NCBI GenBank assembly: GCA_026874595.1
Contig: CM049309.1
Span: forward strand, 68,802,926 to 68,866,925
Origin: Sipunculus nudus
Taxonomy: Eukaryota > Annelida > Sipuncula > Golfingiida > Sipunculidae
Reading direction: 5' to 3'
Length of the DNA stretch: 64,000 bases
The first letter of the stretch is position 1. Each line of letters opens with the position of its first letter. This document shows, in pieces, positions 11,921-23,826 of this stretch. The position numbers were made by a program, and so were the translations under genes. The notes beneath the pieces were generated by a model that was not told the DNA's origin, did not search any database, and was given only the letters and a program-made list of their open reading frames with translations.

Positions 11921-12610
11921 GTATGATAATAACTGTGATAGCGTTAGTTGTTCAGGGAATCCCGAAAAGGTCGAAAGTTAAAGGTCCAAGTTCTTTTTTA
12001 GGACATGGCAGTGTATATGTACACCAAGCTGCTGCTCAAACATTATGTCAAGTAGGACCGCTATACACATGTGTTCTTGGATCTGGGTCAAGCTGACAAA
12101 ACCGTCATAACCTGCTGAGATACTGTACCATAACTGCTGCTTCGTCCTCAGGTAAGACAGAAGAATGTGTAAAACGCTTCACGTAAACTGCATTAATATT
12201 ACGAGACATGAATAAATCAACCCCCCCCCCCCCCCAACCACACACACACACACACACACTTGCACACGTTTTCGGGCGAAACTTCCGAACAAATTATTGT
12301 TGTACCAAATGCTAGTGAATAGATGGTTCTTGTATTGATGGGACCACCGGCTTACCGGACTACGACTCTGTACCTGGTTAAAAGGATTTGTGGGTAAAGA
12401 AATACTCTCCCCACAATGCACTGGCGCTTCTAAATGCAACAGCATTGTATGTATAAAGTACTAAAGAAAGTAGATGTGGTCCATTAAATTATTGTGAGTT
12501 AGAGCTGTTTGTACATGAACACGATTTTTTTTCAACATTTGATCTTGATGAAGAAATGATCAATATTTGGTCAAGAAATAAAGTTTTGAAAACATGTGTA
12601 TATACAATAC

Positions 12611-12652
<42 letters not shown>

Positions 12653-12831
12653 TTTAATTATGACAAATTTTAATTTTGAAACTTCAAAGCACAATCCCTC
12701 ATTGGAAGATTTATTTTGTTATTTTTTATTAGAAACCACCTCTGACGTAAATGTGGAGGTAAAGCCCAGATTGTTAGTTAATTTCGTGTTCAGTATTTAC
12801 AATGACTAACAGTTCTGTAACATCTGTTAAC
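10806..12831. other. Spacer with microsatellites, no gene recognised
   Basis: Contains a TA dinucleotide run at about 11863-11918, a poly-C tract followed by (CA)n at about 12221-12260, and a TA run at about 12609-12651. Reading frames here are mostly Tyr-Ile repeats from the microsatellites. Confidence 0.65.
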
Positions 12832-13011
12832 TACAGTGGATCCCCGCCTTGCGTCAACCCTATAATTGCGACCACCCTACAGTTACGACCAATTTTCTTG
12901 GTTCCATATATATGATCCTGGTAACGTAAAATTTCGCAAATACGTCCACACAAAATTTACAACCACCTTGGCCAGTCTCCAAGGTGGTCGTAATTGTGGG
13001 CTTCCATTGTA
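12832..13011 (+). mobile_element. Short Tc1/mariner (pogo/Tigger-like) MITE
   Basis: A 176-bp element (12834-13009) is bounded by TA dinucleotides at 12832-12833 and 13010-13011. The left end reads CAGTGGATCCCCGC and the right end, on the opposite strand, CAATGGAAGCCCAC. The interior repeats ACGACCA/GTGGTCGTAA words in opposite orientations, giving partial self-complementarity. TA duplication plus CAGTGGA-type ends is typical of pogo/Tigger-related miniature elements. It has no coding capacity. Confidence 0.75.
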
Positions 13012-13621
13012 CAGTCATCTAGTATAGCACTAGGGCTGCATTTAAAAAAAGTTAAAATCAAGTTTAATCTTAAGCTTAAGTCTTTAGTTACAGTTAAGTT
13101 ACAATAAGTGCAGTTAGATAAGGTACAATCAGTGCGGTGTCATTAACATGTTAATATATCTAGCATTACATGCGATTAGCTGCAAAAGCTGAGTTCCTAG
13201 GGTCCATTAAAGGCATTTTCAGTGTACATTTTTACTTTTTAATTTAAATGTATATATACCTGGGTATATAGAAAAGTATATATTTATTATCTTTGCTAAT
13301 CAGCACGTCAGTTTAAGGCCTAATTGGCATATGCAGCTTTGATATTTGCTGGAATTATTTAATTCAAACACTGGTAGAGGCAAACAGTGCTATATGCACA
13401 GGAAGATCAGTTTCTACAAGTCAATTTCTGTATAATTAATTTGTTCCACCATCGGGGGAAATTCTCTAATTTTGTTTATGTTAACACGTTACCGTTACCA
13501 TTATCACACATTTTTTAATAACACACATTTTTTGCCTCATTTTGGTTACTGGAAATGTGTGCATGCCTATGACACGTCTCTTTTTAATTCTTAATACTCT
13601 TCTACATGTTTAATCTACAGG
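13012..13621. other. Sequence upstream of AADAC-like copy 2
   Basis: No promoter element is identifiable. The start codon at 13622 follows directly after an acceptor-like TTTAATCTACAG, so the 5' untranslated region probably begins in a separate upstream exon that I cannot place. Confidence 0.5.
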
Positions 13622-14460
13622 ATGGGTTGTGCCAAGGTGACGGTTACTATGGTTTTGACCTTGGCGATTGGGCTGGGATTCTTGCTGAATACACCTTCAG
13701 AAGATGGAATTCTGAACCAACCACTCCCGGATAACATGCCCAACAAAACTTTAACTCGGATTTCACTATCCATAATGAAAGTCCTTTTTCATTTGGTAGG
13801 TATATATAAATATGACCAGATGTTTAGATAAATGATATATGAATCACAAATACCATGTATTTACATTCAGTTTTTTTTCTGAAAATGTTAGTTCATCTGT
13901 ATAGAAATAGTAAAATTATAATGTTTTATTTATAATTTTTGTCCCCTATTTTATTTTCTATTTGTAAAGGCTTGCCAAAATTTTACGGCGTACAAGCAAG
14001 TATTTTTGGCTATTATTTGAATTACATTTATGGCAATATACCGGTCTCTTCTCGTGATTAACTTATTTTACAGGTTGAAAACCTCTTTTAATGGCTTATT
14101 CCACATACATTAATCGTTTGAATAGGTTTTGTTGTTAACATTGACAATTTTATTGTTGTAAATCTCACCAGGTCAGTTCTTCACAAACTTGTATTACTAT
14201 ATTTTACACGAGTCCAAGTGCTTACTGAACACGGAACCAAATATGCGGGTTGGCCCCTGCGCCAATTTTAAATCCATTGACTCTCAGCCTGTTTGGCAAA
14301 AATGATAAAAGACCTATCCCGCCAGGAAGCGACACTTGTCGGCAACTAAGTGTTTGGGTACGATGTATCAACAAGAAAATCAATATACGATTATATTTCT
14401 GATGATTAAGGACACACCAAACAAATGTGCTACCGAATCACCGCTCCTATTTGTCACGGA

Positions 14461-14830
14461 TATTGCCTCCGCCAGGAGGGTATATGCGTTCATCTCCATC
14501 CGTGTGTGTCTGTGTGTGTGTTTGTTCACAACATAATTCACGCAGTCATGAATGGAATCTCATGAAATTCTCAAAACATTTCGGGAACGGGCCAATGAAG
14601 AATCGATTATAATTTGGTGTGGATCCGACTCGTGATTCGAATTCAGGAACGTCACTGAGGAATATTTACAAATTTTGTATAGTCACTTATACGCAAATGG
14701 TCCTGGGAATATGGGCCGAATAAGTGAATGCAAACACGTATTTTTGGAGCATCCCACATTAGGGCCCCCACCCAACACACACACACACACACATGGCGGA
14801 GGCTTGCATTCTTAGAATGCAGCTTTCTAG
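14461..14830 (+). mobile_element. Small Helitron-like non-autonomous element (family G)
   Basis: Begins with a palindrome CCTCC-GCCA-GGAGG (14466-14479) followed by a GT-rich microsatellite. It ends with a CA microsatellite, GGCGGAGG, a 3' hairpin GCATTC-TTA-GAATGC (14806-14820) and CTAG (14827-14830). A 3' hairpin a few bases before a terminal CTRR is the Helitron hallmark. It lies in intron 1 of AADAC copy 2. Confidence 0.65.
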
Positions 14831-14849
14831 TGTATTTATTCTTTTCATT

Positions 14850-15200
14850 TGGAGAGCGCAGGTTAGCATTAAGTCCTGGGTAGTATTGTTGCTCATTGTG
14901 CTATTGCCTCCGTCCTTTCAAAGAAATCGTTGTGTGTGTTAATAACTCAAAATATTTCGTGCATAAAGGTGCCATATAAAGTGGATCAAACTGAATGTGT
15001 GTGGTTCATCTGCACCATTCCTACAACTGTCACACACAATCCCTTCCTGTCAATTAACACAAATCTACGTGTCTTGTATTGACCGGCCTCTTTTTAAGAA
15101 AATAAACCATCTCGCTCCATACTTTCCCTCCAGAATCCTCTGAACAATTTTATTATTATTATTTTTTTTGCATGGCTTAATATGATTGACTCAAGATACA
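14850..15200 (+). repeat. Dispersed repeat R2, copy 1
   Basis: Related to 17075-17400 in the same gene. Shared words include CCTC(C/A)GTC(C/T)TTTCAAAGAA, AAGTG(G/T)ATCAAACTG-like and GTGTGGT(T/A)C(A/G)TCTG(C/T)AC. Class unknown; no protein is encoded. Confidence 0.55.
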
Positions 15201-15705
15201 TTTTACGCTGTGGCTTATGTAAAAGTTTCCGGTTTATATTTTTTTATCACTTGATTAAACCTCAGATGCTGGCCCATTGAACAAAAGCAACGAGCAGAAA
15301 ATAATTGTATATGTAACTCAGTGCGCATGCTCCTGGAAAAGGTCTGATCAATTACATGTTCTGTCAAGATCACAAAACACTCACAAATATCAAAATCATG
15401 TACTATAATGAACATCTAGATTTACCTAAAAGCACCAGTTGAATCATGACCTCATGACCCAGCTTGTGTCCTTCAGACAAAGATTCTGAGCAACCTTGGA
15501 TTTGGAGAAGAGTTTGTACTCCGACGAAAGCTGATGGACGTATTACTGCCACCCAAAAATTACACTGGCCTAAAGGTAAGTTATATATTTATATAAACAT
15601 CCTAAATACTAAGGTAACATAATAAGACTTTACTACAGTGTAGATATTTTTAATGGACGAGCTAACATATATCTAATGACATAACAGGCTTCCAGGGAAT
15701 GAGAA

Positions 15706-15709
<4 letters not shown>

Positions 15710-15757
<48 letters not shown>
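15710..15757. repeat. (AT)n microsatellite in intron 2 of AADAC copy 2
   Basis: A near-perfect AT run; the Ile-Tyr repeat frame across it is not a gene. Confidence 0.85.
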
Positions 15758-15761
<4 letters not shown>

Positions 15762-16105
15762 TAACAATAAACCGCTTTAATCCGGATACCTTTCTATTTC
15801 GAACACAAGAAAAATCTAATGCGGATACCTCACTATTAAACGGGTTAAAACAAGATGTCCCGCCATTATCCCTAAATAATTGGAAGGTTTCACATAGAAA
15901 CAAAATCTGACTTTGCACCAAATAATAACCTGACTGTCATGGTTCATGTTGTTATTATTAGCCTTTATTATTCAGACGACCGACACAACTATGGACGGGG
16001 TCAAGGTCCGGGTATACGTCCCTGAAGGGATCGAGTCGGGAGCGCCGGGTATTGTCCTGTATCACGGAGGAGGATGGTTCTTCTGCAGTGTACGTAAGTA
16101 GATAT

Positions 16106-16122
16106 ATCATTATTATTATTAT

Positions 16123-16157
<35 letters not shown>

Positions 16158-16410
16158 ATTGTAGTAGTAGTAGTAATATTTTAAGAATAGTAATAATAAT
16201 AATAATAATTATTATTATTATTATTATTTTTTTATTATTATTATTATTTGTATTATTTTGTTATAGTCTTATTATAAGTATTAAGTGTAAGTAGTACTAC
16301 GATAACTTGGTATTAGTATATTAGCAGCAGGAGTATAAGACGTATTAGAGTAGTAAATTAGTAGTAGGAATAGCGGCTGAAGTAGTAGTAGTAGAAGTAG
16401 TAAAATAGCA
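16106..16410. repeat. Trinucleotide repeat tract (ATT/AGT)n
   Basis: ATT and AGT trinucleotide runs alternate directly after the exon 3 donor of AADAC copy 2, followed by more AGTAGT-rich sequence to about 16410. Confidence 0.85.
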
Positions 16411-17074
16411 CTTGATATACATATACATATACACATACAGATATACATGTATTAAATATACATTAAAACTGCAACATGCATGGAACAGACATTCCCAAAA
16501 TTTCAATAACGGACTTGTAATTAAAATTAAACCAGTTTAAATGGAAATTTGTCAAACATAGATGAAAATGTTTATACCGTACCTAACCAGCTGGAAAGCA
16601 TTACTAAAAAGGATAAATTTTCTTTAATGTTGTAAGATGTGTAATAAATTCAAAAGATACAAGGGGATATTGTTTAAAAAATTTGATGCAGAAACAGAAA
16701 AAGCACGATTATAAGATCGTTATATAATGTTTTTATTATATAATGGTTAAATCATTACGAATGTATTAAGACTAATCTCTATACATGAAGATTTATATAA
16801 AGAGATACGGTAAAGTTCCATGCCCGTTGACGTATAGAAAGTCCTGTATTTATATGCACATGTATGCCGTGCATTTATTACAGTATAAAGATGATGCAAA
16901 TCAAGTTTTTTAAATATTTATTTTATTTAATCCTGGTTTAAACCGTAATATAAATCTTTCCATTATTATTATTATTATTTTTAATTTAAGCATTGCTTGT
17001 GCGAGTTTTTAGATCTTCTTCTTCTCTTTATTCTTTTGTCTTCTTTGGATAGTTACATGTTTGGTCTAAAGAGG

Positions 17075-17400
17075 GCAGCACTACATTAACCTCGCAATCT
17101 AATGAAAGTACTGGACTTGCTTCTTGGTGTTCCTGCCTCAGTCTTTTCAAAGAATTAGAAATGCTTATGTTAAATAACAATGCAAAAAAAAATCATTCAC
17201 AATAGTGTGATGCAAAGTGTATTAAACTGTGTGGTACGTCTGTACATTTGCAACACATATTTGTGTTGTTTCTGATGGCTGACAAATTCCGTGTTTTATT
17301 TTGTTTTTTGTTGTTGTTGTTTTTTTTTTTTTTTTTTTTGCTTGGAATGGTATGGCCTAGTATTCATGGACAGGCCTATGGCACAATGTGAGAGATGACA
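17075..17400 (+). repeat. Dispersed repeat R2, copy 2
   Basis: Second copy of the repeat at 14850-15200, with a poly-T tract (about 17322-17339) near its end. Lies in intron 3 of AADAC copy 2. Confidence 0.55.
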
Positions 17401-19490
17401 GTTGATTTTACAATTTAACACAACCAGATCCACCTGTTGACAGAAGTAAATTAAACATTACATTTCTTTCCTTCCAGAAACACATGACCATATTGCCGTG
17501 AGCCTTGCCCGGCGTGTACAGGCTGTGGTCGTGTCTGTTGAGTAAGTCTTAATATGAATGTAACACTGTTATCAAAGTCACACGTTCTATGGTTTAAGGA
17601 CAGTTACTAGATTATTCTTCAAGTAGGTTTCATGATCATATCAGAATCCGGTTGCTCAGTCCCACTTAGTTTCCATTTATCAAATTTGCTTATAGTATAT
17701 TGATATGGATTTTGCATGAACCTATTTCCTGACTGAAAAAAAATTATTATTTTCTATTTATATTTCATTTGGCAAAACGTGAGGTTTTGTGATTTGACCA
17801 AAAAAAACGGTTAGCATATCTATCACCAATATCAACACGACGGTGAAACCACCTGTGACACAAAGTTAAAAGAAATGCTTAGTATGTTTGACACCGTCAG
17901 TGTCAAGTATCAAAGAAAGAATAAAGATAGCATTATATTAATTTTCATATCTAAATACTGTTTATGACGTCATACTTACAATAGCAACGACATCAGGATG
18001 TATTCTCTGTTCTAGATGCAGTGCTCCTATCACATAACAAAGCAGTGTGCTAAAAGGTTGACCTGACTTATATGTGGATTCACATCAAGGTGTTCGATTT
18101 CACTTGAACACTTACATTGCTAATACTAATGAAAGTTTGACGCCCAAGGCGTTTGAGACCACATAATAAAAATGTTTGTTTTTAATAATTTTCGCAAATT
18201 TTGGGATTACGGTTGTTTTGTAAGAATTTATACAATCAAAAAGAACTACAGTATCTTGGATTTTTTTTTAAATATGTACAACAAATATTAAATACTGTTC
18301 ATACAGCTACCGTTTGGCGCCAGAGCACCCTTTTCCCATTCCTTTTGAGGATTGTTTGACAGCAACCAAGTACTTCATCACGCATGCGTCTGACTACGGA
18401 GTGGACCCTAAAAGAATTGCAGTTTCTGGTAATGCATAGATCATCAACTAGTTTGCTTCTTCCCAATGACAGCATTGATATTTCCTATGAAACAGTATGT
18501 GACATTCTCGAATATTGGTTGAAGATCTGTTAACTTTAAATTTGGCGTCAACATTTAATGTAAGTCTGCACATATAAAACACATGCAGTCAATGAACGTA
18601 TTGGATATGTTTTTCTCTCTCAGGTGGGATTGAGTGTTAGAGAAAATCAGAGCCGGAAAAGAGTGTATGAGTTTAAGAGAAACGTAAAATTGATGATAGC
18701 TAGAGTGAGAGTAGTTTTTCACATTTTAACATTCCTTTGAAACCACTATATTTATAATAAAAAAACGGAAAGTCGTTTCGTTTGTCTGTTACGCCACAAA
18801 ACTGTAACAGTCATGATTTTAGACAATAATATTTTTTGTTTACAGGAGATAGTGCTGGTGGTAACATGGCTGCGGCCACGTCGCTATGGTTACGGGACAA
18901 GAGGTTCACCCCAATGCCTTGTGTACAAGTGTTAGTGTACCCAGTAGTACAAGCTGTGGACTTTACACTGCCCTCTTACTAGCAGAACAGCGACGTGGTC
19001 TACCTCAACGAAAAAATGATCGCAAGATGTATCGTATATTACAGTGGCGCCGGCAGGGACGACCTGATTCCCGCAATGGTCTCTGGGAAACACGCCTCTG
19101 CTGAGATGAAACAGAAACTGATTTCTATGAGAAAATATCTGCCCAAGAAGTCTGTCGAGGACGATCCATCGAAAACTAAAGTTCAAGATGGTGACCCTCA
19201 TATAATTAAGCTATTTGAGTGTTTCCTAATGAATCCCTATGCTTTTCCTCTCATGGCTGCCGACCTGTCAAACCTTCCGGAGGCTTATGTTATAACAGCT
19301 GAATATGACGTGTTGAGGGACGAGGGTACTATGTATGCTAAAAGGTTAGATGACCAATGTCAAGGCCACATTATATCACTCTCCTAATGGTTTCCATGGC
19401 TTGTTGAACTATCAGAATGAACCTCTTCTACTCGCTTCAGCTAAACTCATGATGGATAACTTAGTCGATTATTTAGTCAAGACTCTTTAA

Positions 19491-20149
19491 CCAGTTGGTA
19501 GAGATGGCAGTCTCAATGCATATTTTAAATACAATCCTTTCAATTAACAAATTACTTTTAGGTGTATAATTTGACCATTACTTGCAGACCTGTTTCGTTA
19601 CATAATCTTGATAGAGGGACGGGAAATGAATGGAAGGAATTGGAGCCTCTCTACAGCTGGTGAGGACAAACTTATTGCACTGGTAATATGGCACCCGCAA
19701 GAGATATACGTTCTTGAACTGCGATGTTAATTTGTACGGTCCAAGTGGTCTATATAGTAAAGAATAATGCGTTAGTAACACAGAACATGTTTCGCTAGCG
19801 TGTTGTAAACATGGGCGGACGAAAGCAGTGGACTGGAGTTTATTTTCTATAAATAGCATTTAATTATATGAAATTATGCAAAATGTGTATTCATTTTTTT
19901 TTTCAATTTCGTCATTCAAACAATGAATGCTAGAAAACTATCTGTTGGACAGACGAGCCCGCCTAGAACTCCCTAGGGCCATCTGTCTCTCGTTTAAGAG
20001 ATCAAGGTGCCACGCCCATTTTTTTTTATTTTTTTTACCGAGTGCCATATAATCAACCAGTTTTTACGTTTGAGTTGGTAAACAGTTAGAGCCTAACATG
20101 CTAACTTTGAGTCAAATTAATTGACTCGTTATTTGTGACTTGTGCCTCT
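19491..20149. other. Sequence downstream of AADAC copy 2
   Basis: No further gene is recognised. No strong poly(A) signal context can be assigned with confidence. Confidence 0.5.
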
Positions 20150-21440
20150 CACTCGCTCACTGACCACCGTATCGTGCGGACGTGCCAGTGAGTCTCTCCA
20201 GCCACCAGCCTCCAGCATCCTTTGAGTGAAGCCGGCCACTATCAAGTGGATGGAAACTGATGCCGCCACTAGCCTCAACTATCCCTGCCCCCTTCCTCTC
20301 AGTCTGCGCTTGTATAAAAATACTTCTTATAAGTATTTCCTATTTCTTAAAATATTTATGTGATACTTAATATAAAAGCACAAACTGAGAGCCCCACCGG
20401 CCAGCTAGATTTCAAACTATAAAGATATCTCCTATAGATATCTCCTTCAGGCCAATATAAGGGTAAATGATCATGAGGTATTTTCTTAAAAAATCCCATG
20501 TGATACTTATAAAATTATAAAGAAATCTGCGCCCCCCCCCCCCCCCCCCACCACCACAGACAACTACCCCTGACAACCACCACCAACAGCATCCGACACC
20601 GACGCGCATGTCCAGCGGCAGCCCCCAACACCACCAGCGGAAGTTTAGAGGGCACCCAGACGAGCGCACATCCCATCCGCCCACTGACAGCAACTACCAA
20701 GACGACTACCCAGACCTACACCGGGACAGCTCCCGACAGACCAGACAAGACCCCCCAACAGTCCTTTTTAAGACTACACCCCAACAGTCCTATTTAGGAC
20801 TAATCAATCACAAACCGACCTGGCAGCGGACAGACAGACAACTTTAGGTCCGCTGCCTGCCACAAGAATTCAAGACCCAAGACCAAGCCTCAAGACCAAG
20901 ACCAAGCGAAGACTGGTAGCCCTGGGACAAGCCAAGAGAAGACAAGACCACCCCGACAGCCGGAACCCAAGTCAAGACAAGCAAGACAAGGCACAGCACA
21001 AGTCAAGAAGAAGACCAAGCCAAGACAGCCTGCCCGATCCAAGTCACAGGAAGTCCGGCTCTTCGCGGTGGGAGTTGTTCTGTCGGCGGTCTGGGTTTCC
21101 CTGCTTGTGTTCGGGCCTCTCTGTTGTGGTGCGCATTCTGCTCGGGGATGTCGCTCGCGATGGGGTTCTTGGGGGCAGCGGCTTTGCTGCTGGTGTCCGT
21201 GCGGTGAGTGGCCCGCTCGGGGCTTTGTGGGTGTGGATGATGTAGCTTTCACGGTCACCGGTGCGGGTGCACGCTGGTGGCTCTTCGCGGCTCCTTGGCT
21301 TGGCTTGTGTGGCAACTTTCGGCATCAAAATTATAGTCTAAAGAGACAGGCCGGGGCGGTGGTCCCAGACCACCTCAACCGTGTCTGTCTAGTGACTCAA
21401 AATACTAGATCTAGTCTAGACTGGTGCCTCTTCCCGTAGT
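20150..21440. other. GC-rich island of unknown origin with a switch in strand composition
   Basis: This stretch is far richer in G+C than the AT-rich surroundings. From about 20530 to 21050 the plus strand is dominated by A and C (CCAAGACAAGAC-like words). From about 21060 to 21310 it becomes G and T rich. A poly-C tract lies at about 20532-20549. A perfect 10-bp stem GGCAGCGGAC/GTCCGCTGCC lies at 20822-20831 and 20848-20857. Several overlapping frames of 60-141 codons on both strands are low-complexity and match no family I recognise. It could be the 5' region of an unrecognised retroelement or a CpG-type regulatory island. Confidence 0.45.
20822..20857. repeat. Perfect 10-bp inverted repeat (hairpin)
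   Basis: GGCAGCGGAC and its exact complement GTCCGCTGCC are separated by 16 bases, inside the GC-rich island. Confidence 0.85.
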
Positions 21441-21940
21441 GTTCTCCAATAGCACGTGCAGGATAAGTCAGTGCGTGTATTTTTAATGATGAAATATTAT
21501 GTTACATATATGTTACATATTTACTAAAATTTACTGTTTATCCTACAAAAATGTTGATGCAAAAGACATTGCATTTGACAAAACTGTAACCTATCTGCAT
21601 GTAATTTTCTTTTTTAATTGTATCAAAATCAATTTTTCCTGGTCAGTTGTGATTGTGGTTCTTCAAGCATACCCATGGAAGGTATGAATGAAATAAAAAT
21701 CGATTAGTTGATATGACGGGTTAATTTGTCAAAACATTTGGACACATTTTATTAGGCGCATTTATAAATTTTGCAAAGCTGGAAATTAGCTTGACATTAC
21801 ATATATGGGCGTCTATTTTTAATTCGATATACACAAATTAATAATATGAAGATGGTGTATAATTTATTCTTCTGGGTTTTTTTTATGTGGTCCACCATTC
21901 GGTACAAATGACAAAGTTTGTGATATTACGTTTACAGCAG

Positions 21941-22440
21941 CTTAATTTCTCAAAACTCGTCAGTTTTTTACTATAATTTTAGGACAGCTAAGTCTGACAC
22001 GCACACGTCATCTGGATAGAAAATAATATATAAATCACGTCGTAGAAAGCCCAGCAGTACAGGTGGCCTAGAGGCCACCTGCCATGCGCAATTTCCTTCA
22101 ATGTTTGTCAGTCTTATTATTGTCAGTCTTATTTGTCAGTCTTATTATTGTCAGTCTTATTTGTCTATATATTTAAGAGCTTAATTTCTCAAAACTGTTG
22201 TCAGTTTTTTACTATAATTTGAGGACAGCTACGTCTGACACGCACACGTCAATCAGATTGAAAAAATATATAAATCACGTCTTAGAAAGGCCAGCAGTAT
22301 AGGTGGCCTGGGCTGTTTGGAGCGTTAACATGGTGGGCTAATTTGGTCTTCAATTCGGCCGATACGCGTCGCCACCTGCGATGCGCATTTTCCTTCAATG
22401 TTTGTCAGTCGTATTGAATCTGTCTATTCATTTAAGAGGG
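21941..22440 (+). repeat. Two-unit tandem duplication (~240-bp units)
   Basis: Two adjacent diverged units start at about 21941 and 22180. Both contain TTAATTTCTCAAAACT, GACACGCACACGTCA, ATATAAATCACGTC, CCAGCAGTA, AGGTGGCCT and TTCCTTCAATGTTTGTCAG. The first unit ends with a short internal repeat of TTGTCAGTCTTA words. No coding potential. Confidence 0.75.
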
Positions 22441-23087
22441 ATACGACGTGGTTCCTTGCCCCTCCCCCCCCCCCCCCCCCCTTCGCGAGTTGTAAAACTC
22501 AAAAACACAAAAGCTGAAGAGACGGTAGATATATTATATACCCAGTTACTCGGTGTACCTAATTGTATCTAATTACGAACTTGCTTCGAGATACTTAACA
22601 ATAGCCGGCAGGGTAGTGAGCTAAAAGAGGTCTCACAAATAAAAAGGTGTGCTAGCTTTAGAAGTAAAGAATAAAACCTATAAGTGGTTAGGTATATTAG
22701 TAAGCTTTTAGTTATATTTCTAAATCATGGAAACTTTCAAATATTTTTATATGTATGTTCAAAGATCATATTTATTATGCACATGCCTATTTACAATTTT
22801 TTAGACGAACCCCGCTTTTTTGGGAAATTTTTTAAACTAACAAAAGTTTTGACTTATAAAATAGCATGATACATTATTTTGGGATTTATAAGAAAGGGTA
22901 GTTCCTAGCAGACTCGCACTTGCACATATTAAAGAAATATTCAAATATTGCCCAATTCGAGAACACGCACACCTTTAAATAATTCTGAGCTATAGCCTAT
23001 CTGGCCAGTCTCGTAATCTCCATAGGTCATACTGAAAATGGGAGAGAAGGGAATATGATTAAACGCTTAGATCTAGATGTGGTGGTT
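22441..23087. other. Spacer downstream (3') of histone H1
   Basis: Holds a poly-C tract at about 22464-22480 and AT-rich sequence. No gene seen. Confidence 0.6.
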
Positions 23088-23103
23088 GGCCCTGAAAAGG
23101 GCC
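23088..23103 (-). terminator. Histone mRNA 3' stem-loop
   Basis: On the minus strand the 16 bases GGCCCTTTTCAGGGCC form the canonical 6-bp stem and UUUC loop bound by SLBP. They are preceded by ACCAAA and followed by ACCACAT, matching the conserved flanks. The loop starts 37 bases after the H1 stop codon, where histone 3' ends are processed without polyadenylation. This marks the H1 gene as replication-dependent. A purine-rich downstream element for U7 pairing is not obvious. Confidence 0.97.
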
Positions 23104-23140
23104 TTTGGTGTGAGCGATATGCAGGAGCAGCAGTGCGGAT

Positions 23141-23683
23141 TTACTTCTTGACTGCTTTCTTCGCTGCGGGCTTTTTGGCTTTCTTTGCTGCTGGCTTCTT
23201 GGCTGCGGGTTTCTTGGCAGGCTTCTTGGGCTTGGCAGTTTTCTTTGGGGACTTTGCTTTCTTGGCTGCTGGTTTCTTGGCCTTCTTGGGGGATTTCTTT
23301 GCAGCTGGCGTCTTTGCTTTCTTGGCAGCAGGCTTCTTGGCTGCCGTCTTGGGGCGTCCTGGCTTCTTGGCCTCCTTGGGTTTCTCAACCTTGGCAGCTT
23401 GGCTCAGACGGAAGGAGCCGGCAGCACCGGTTCCCTTTACCTGAACCAGCTTACCGTCAGCAACTGCTTTCTTAAGGAAGCGGCGGATGAATGGAGCCAG
23501 CTTGGCGGAGTCAGCCTTGTAGTTGGCGCCGATGTATTTCTTAATAGCGACTAGAGATGAACCCTTACGCTCCTTCAAGGACTTGATGGCAGCAACAACC
23601 ATGGTAGCCACTGGTGGGTGGGTTGGTGCAACCTTAGGCTTGGCTGGCTTCTTGGCCTTGGCTGGGGCGGCGGCGTCAGACAT
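23141..23683 (-). CDS. H1: Histone H1 (linker histone), replication-dependent
   Basis: An intronless gene encoding 180 aa. A short Ala/Lys/Pro head (1-20) is followed by the winged-helix globular domain (about 21-94), recognisable from [44 protein letters not shown] and [12 protein letters not shown] Lys/Ala/Pro tail of repeated AAKK and SPKK-type motifs ends in KKAVKK. The role, known from the family, is binding linker DNA at the nucleosome dyad and compacting chromatin; the SPK motifs are typical cell-cycle CDK sites. I chose MSDAAAP (23683) over a Met three codons upstream because histones usually start M-S/A-D/E. It has an H1 box, a GC box and a TATA box upstream and the stem-loop downstream. 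No core histone genes lie in the window, so it is an isolated H1 here. Confidence 0.97.
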   Translation of the reverse strand: MSDAAAPAKAKKPAKPKVAPTHPPVATMVVAAIKSLKERKGSSLVAIKKYIGANYKADSAKLAPFIRRFLKKAVADGKLVQVKGTGAAGSFRLSQAAKVEKPKEAKKPGRPKTAAKKPAAKKAKTPAAKKSPKKAKKPAAKKAKSPKKTAKPKKPAKKPAAKKPAAKKAKKPAAKKAVKK

Positions 23684-23760
23684 CGTGTACAAGTGTATAA
23701 TCCGTTACCTTCCACAGGAGAGAGAGAGAACGACTGATGCCAGCGGCGGGGTTGACAGGA

Positions 23761-23768
23761 TATTTATA
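23761..23768 (-). promoter_or_regulatory. TATA box of histone H1
   Basis: The minus strand reads TATAAATA, 78 bases upstream of the H1 start codon, giving an expected start site near 23730-23740 and a short leader typical of histones. Confidence 0.85.
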
Positions 23769-23826
23769 GCTGCAGTGAGAACCTGAACGAAACAAGCCGC
23801 CTGAAATTGACAAGCGGCCCGCTGAT

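Larger units (their letters stand above)
13622..19490 (+). pseudogene. Arylacetamide deacetylase-like gene copy 2, nearly intact but with a stop and a frameshift
   Basis: Six exons are recognisable with good splice sites and the same phases as the intact copy: 13622-13795, 15477-15575, 15976-16093, 17478-17541, 18307-18428 and 18846-19490. The N-terminus (MGCAKVTVTMVLTLAIGLGF) is a signal-anchor. Exon 3 holds the oxyanion-hole HGGGWFF, exon 5 YRLAPEHPFP, and exon 6 [15 protein letters not shown] and NGFHG, so all catalytic residues survive. Two lesions break it: a TAG at 18980-18982, where the intact copy has Lys238, and a frameshift at about 19345-19357 between AKRL and NVKATLYHS. The frame then resumes to a TAA at 19488-19490. 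Either this is a recent pseudogene or the two defects are assembly errors. Introns hold a small Helitron-like element, microsatellites and a dispersed repeat pair. Confidence 0.9.

Noticed and set aside
20608..21439. Protein-coding genes in the GC-rich island
   Set aside because: Overlapping low-complexity frames on both strands, no recognised domain, no splice support; reported only as an unexplained region.
23059..23475. Proteins on other frames across histone H1
   Set aside because: Shadow frames of the Lys/Ala-rich H1 tail.
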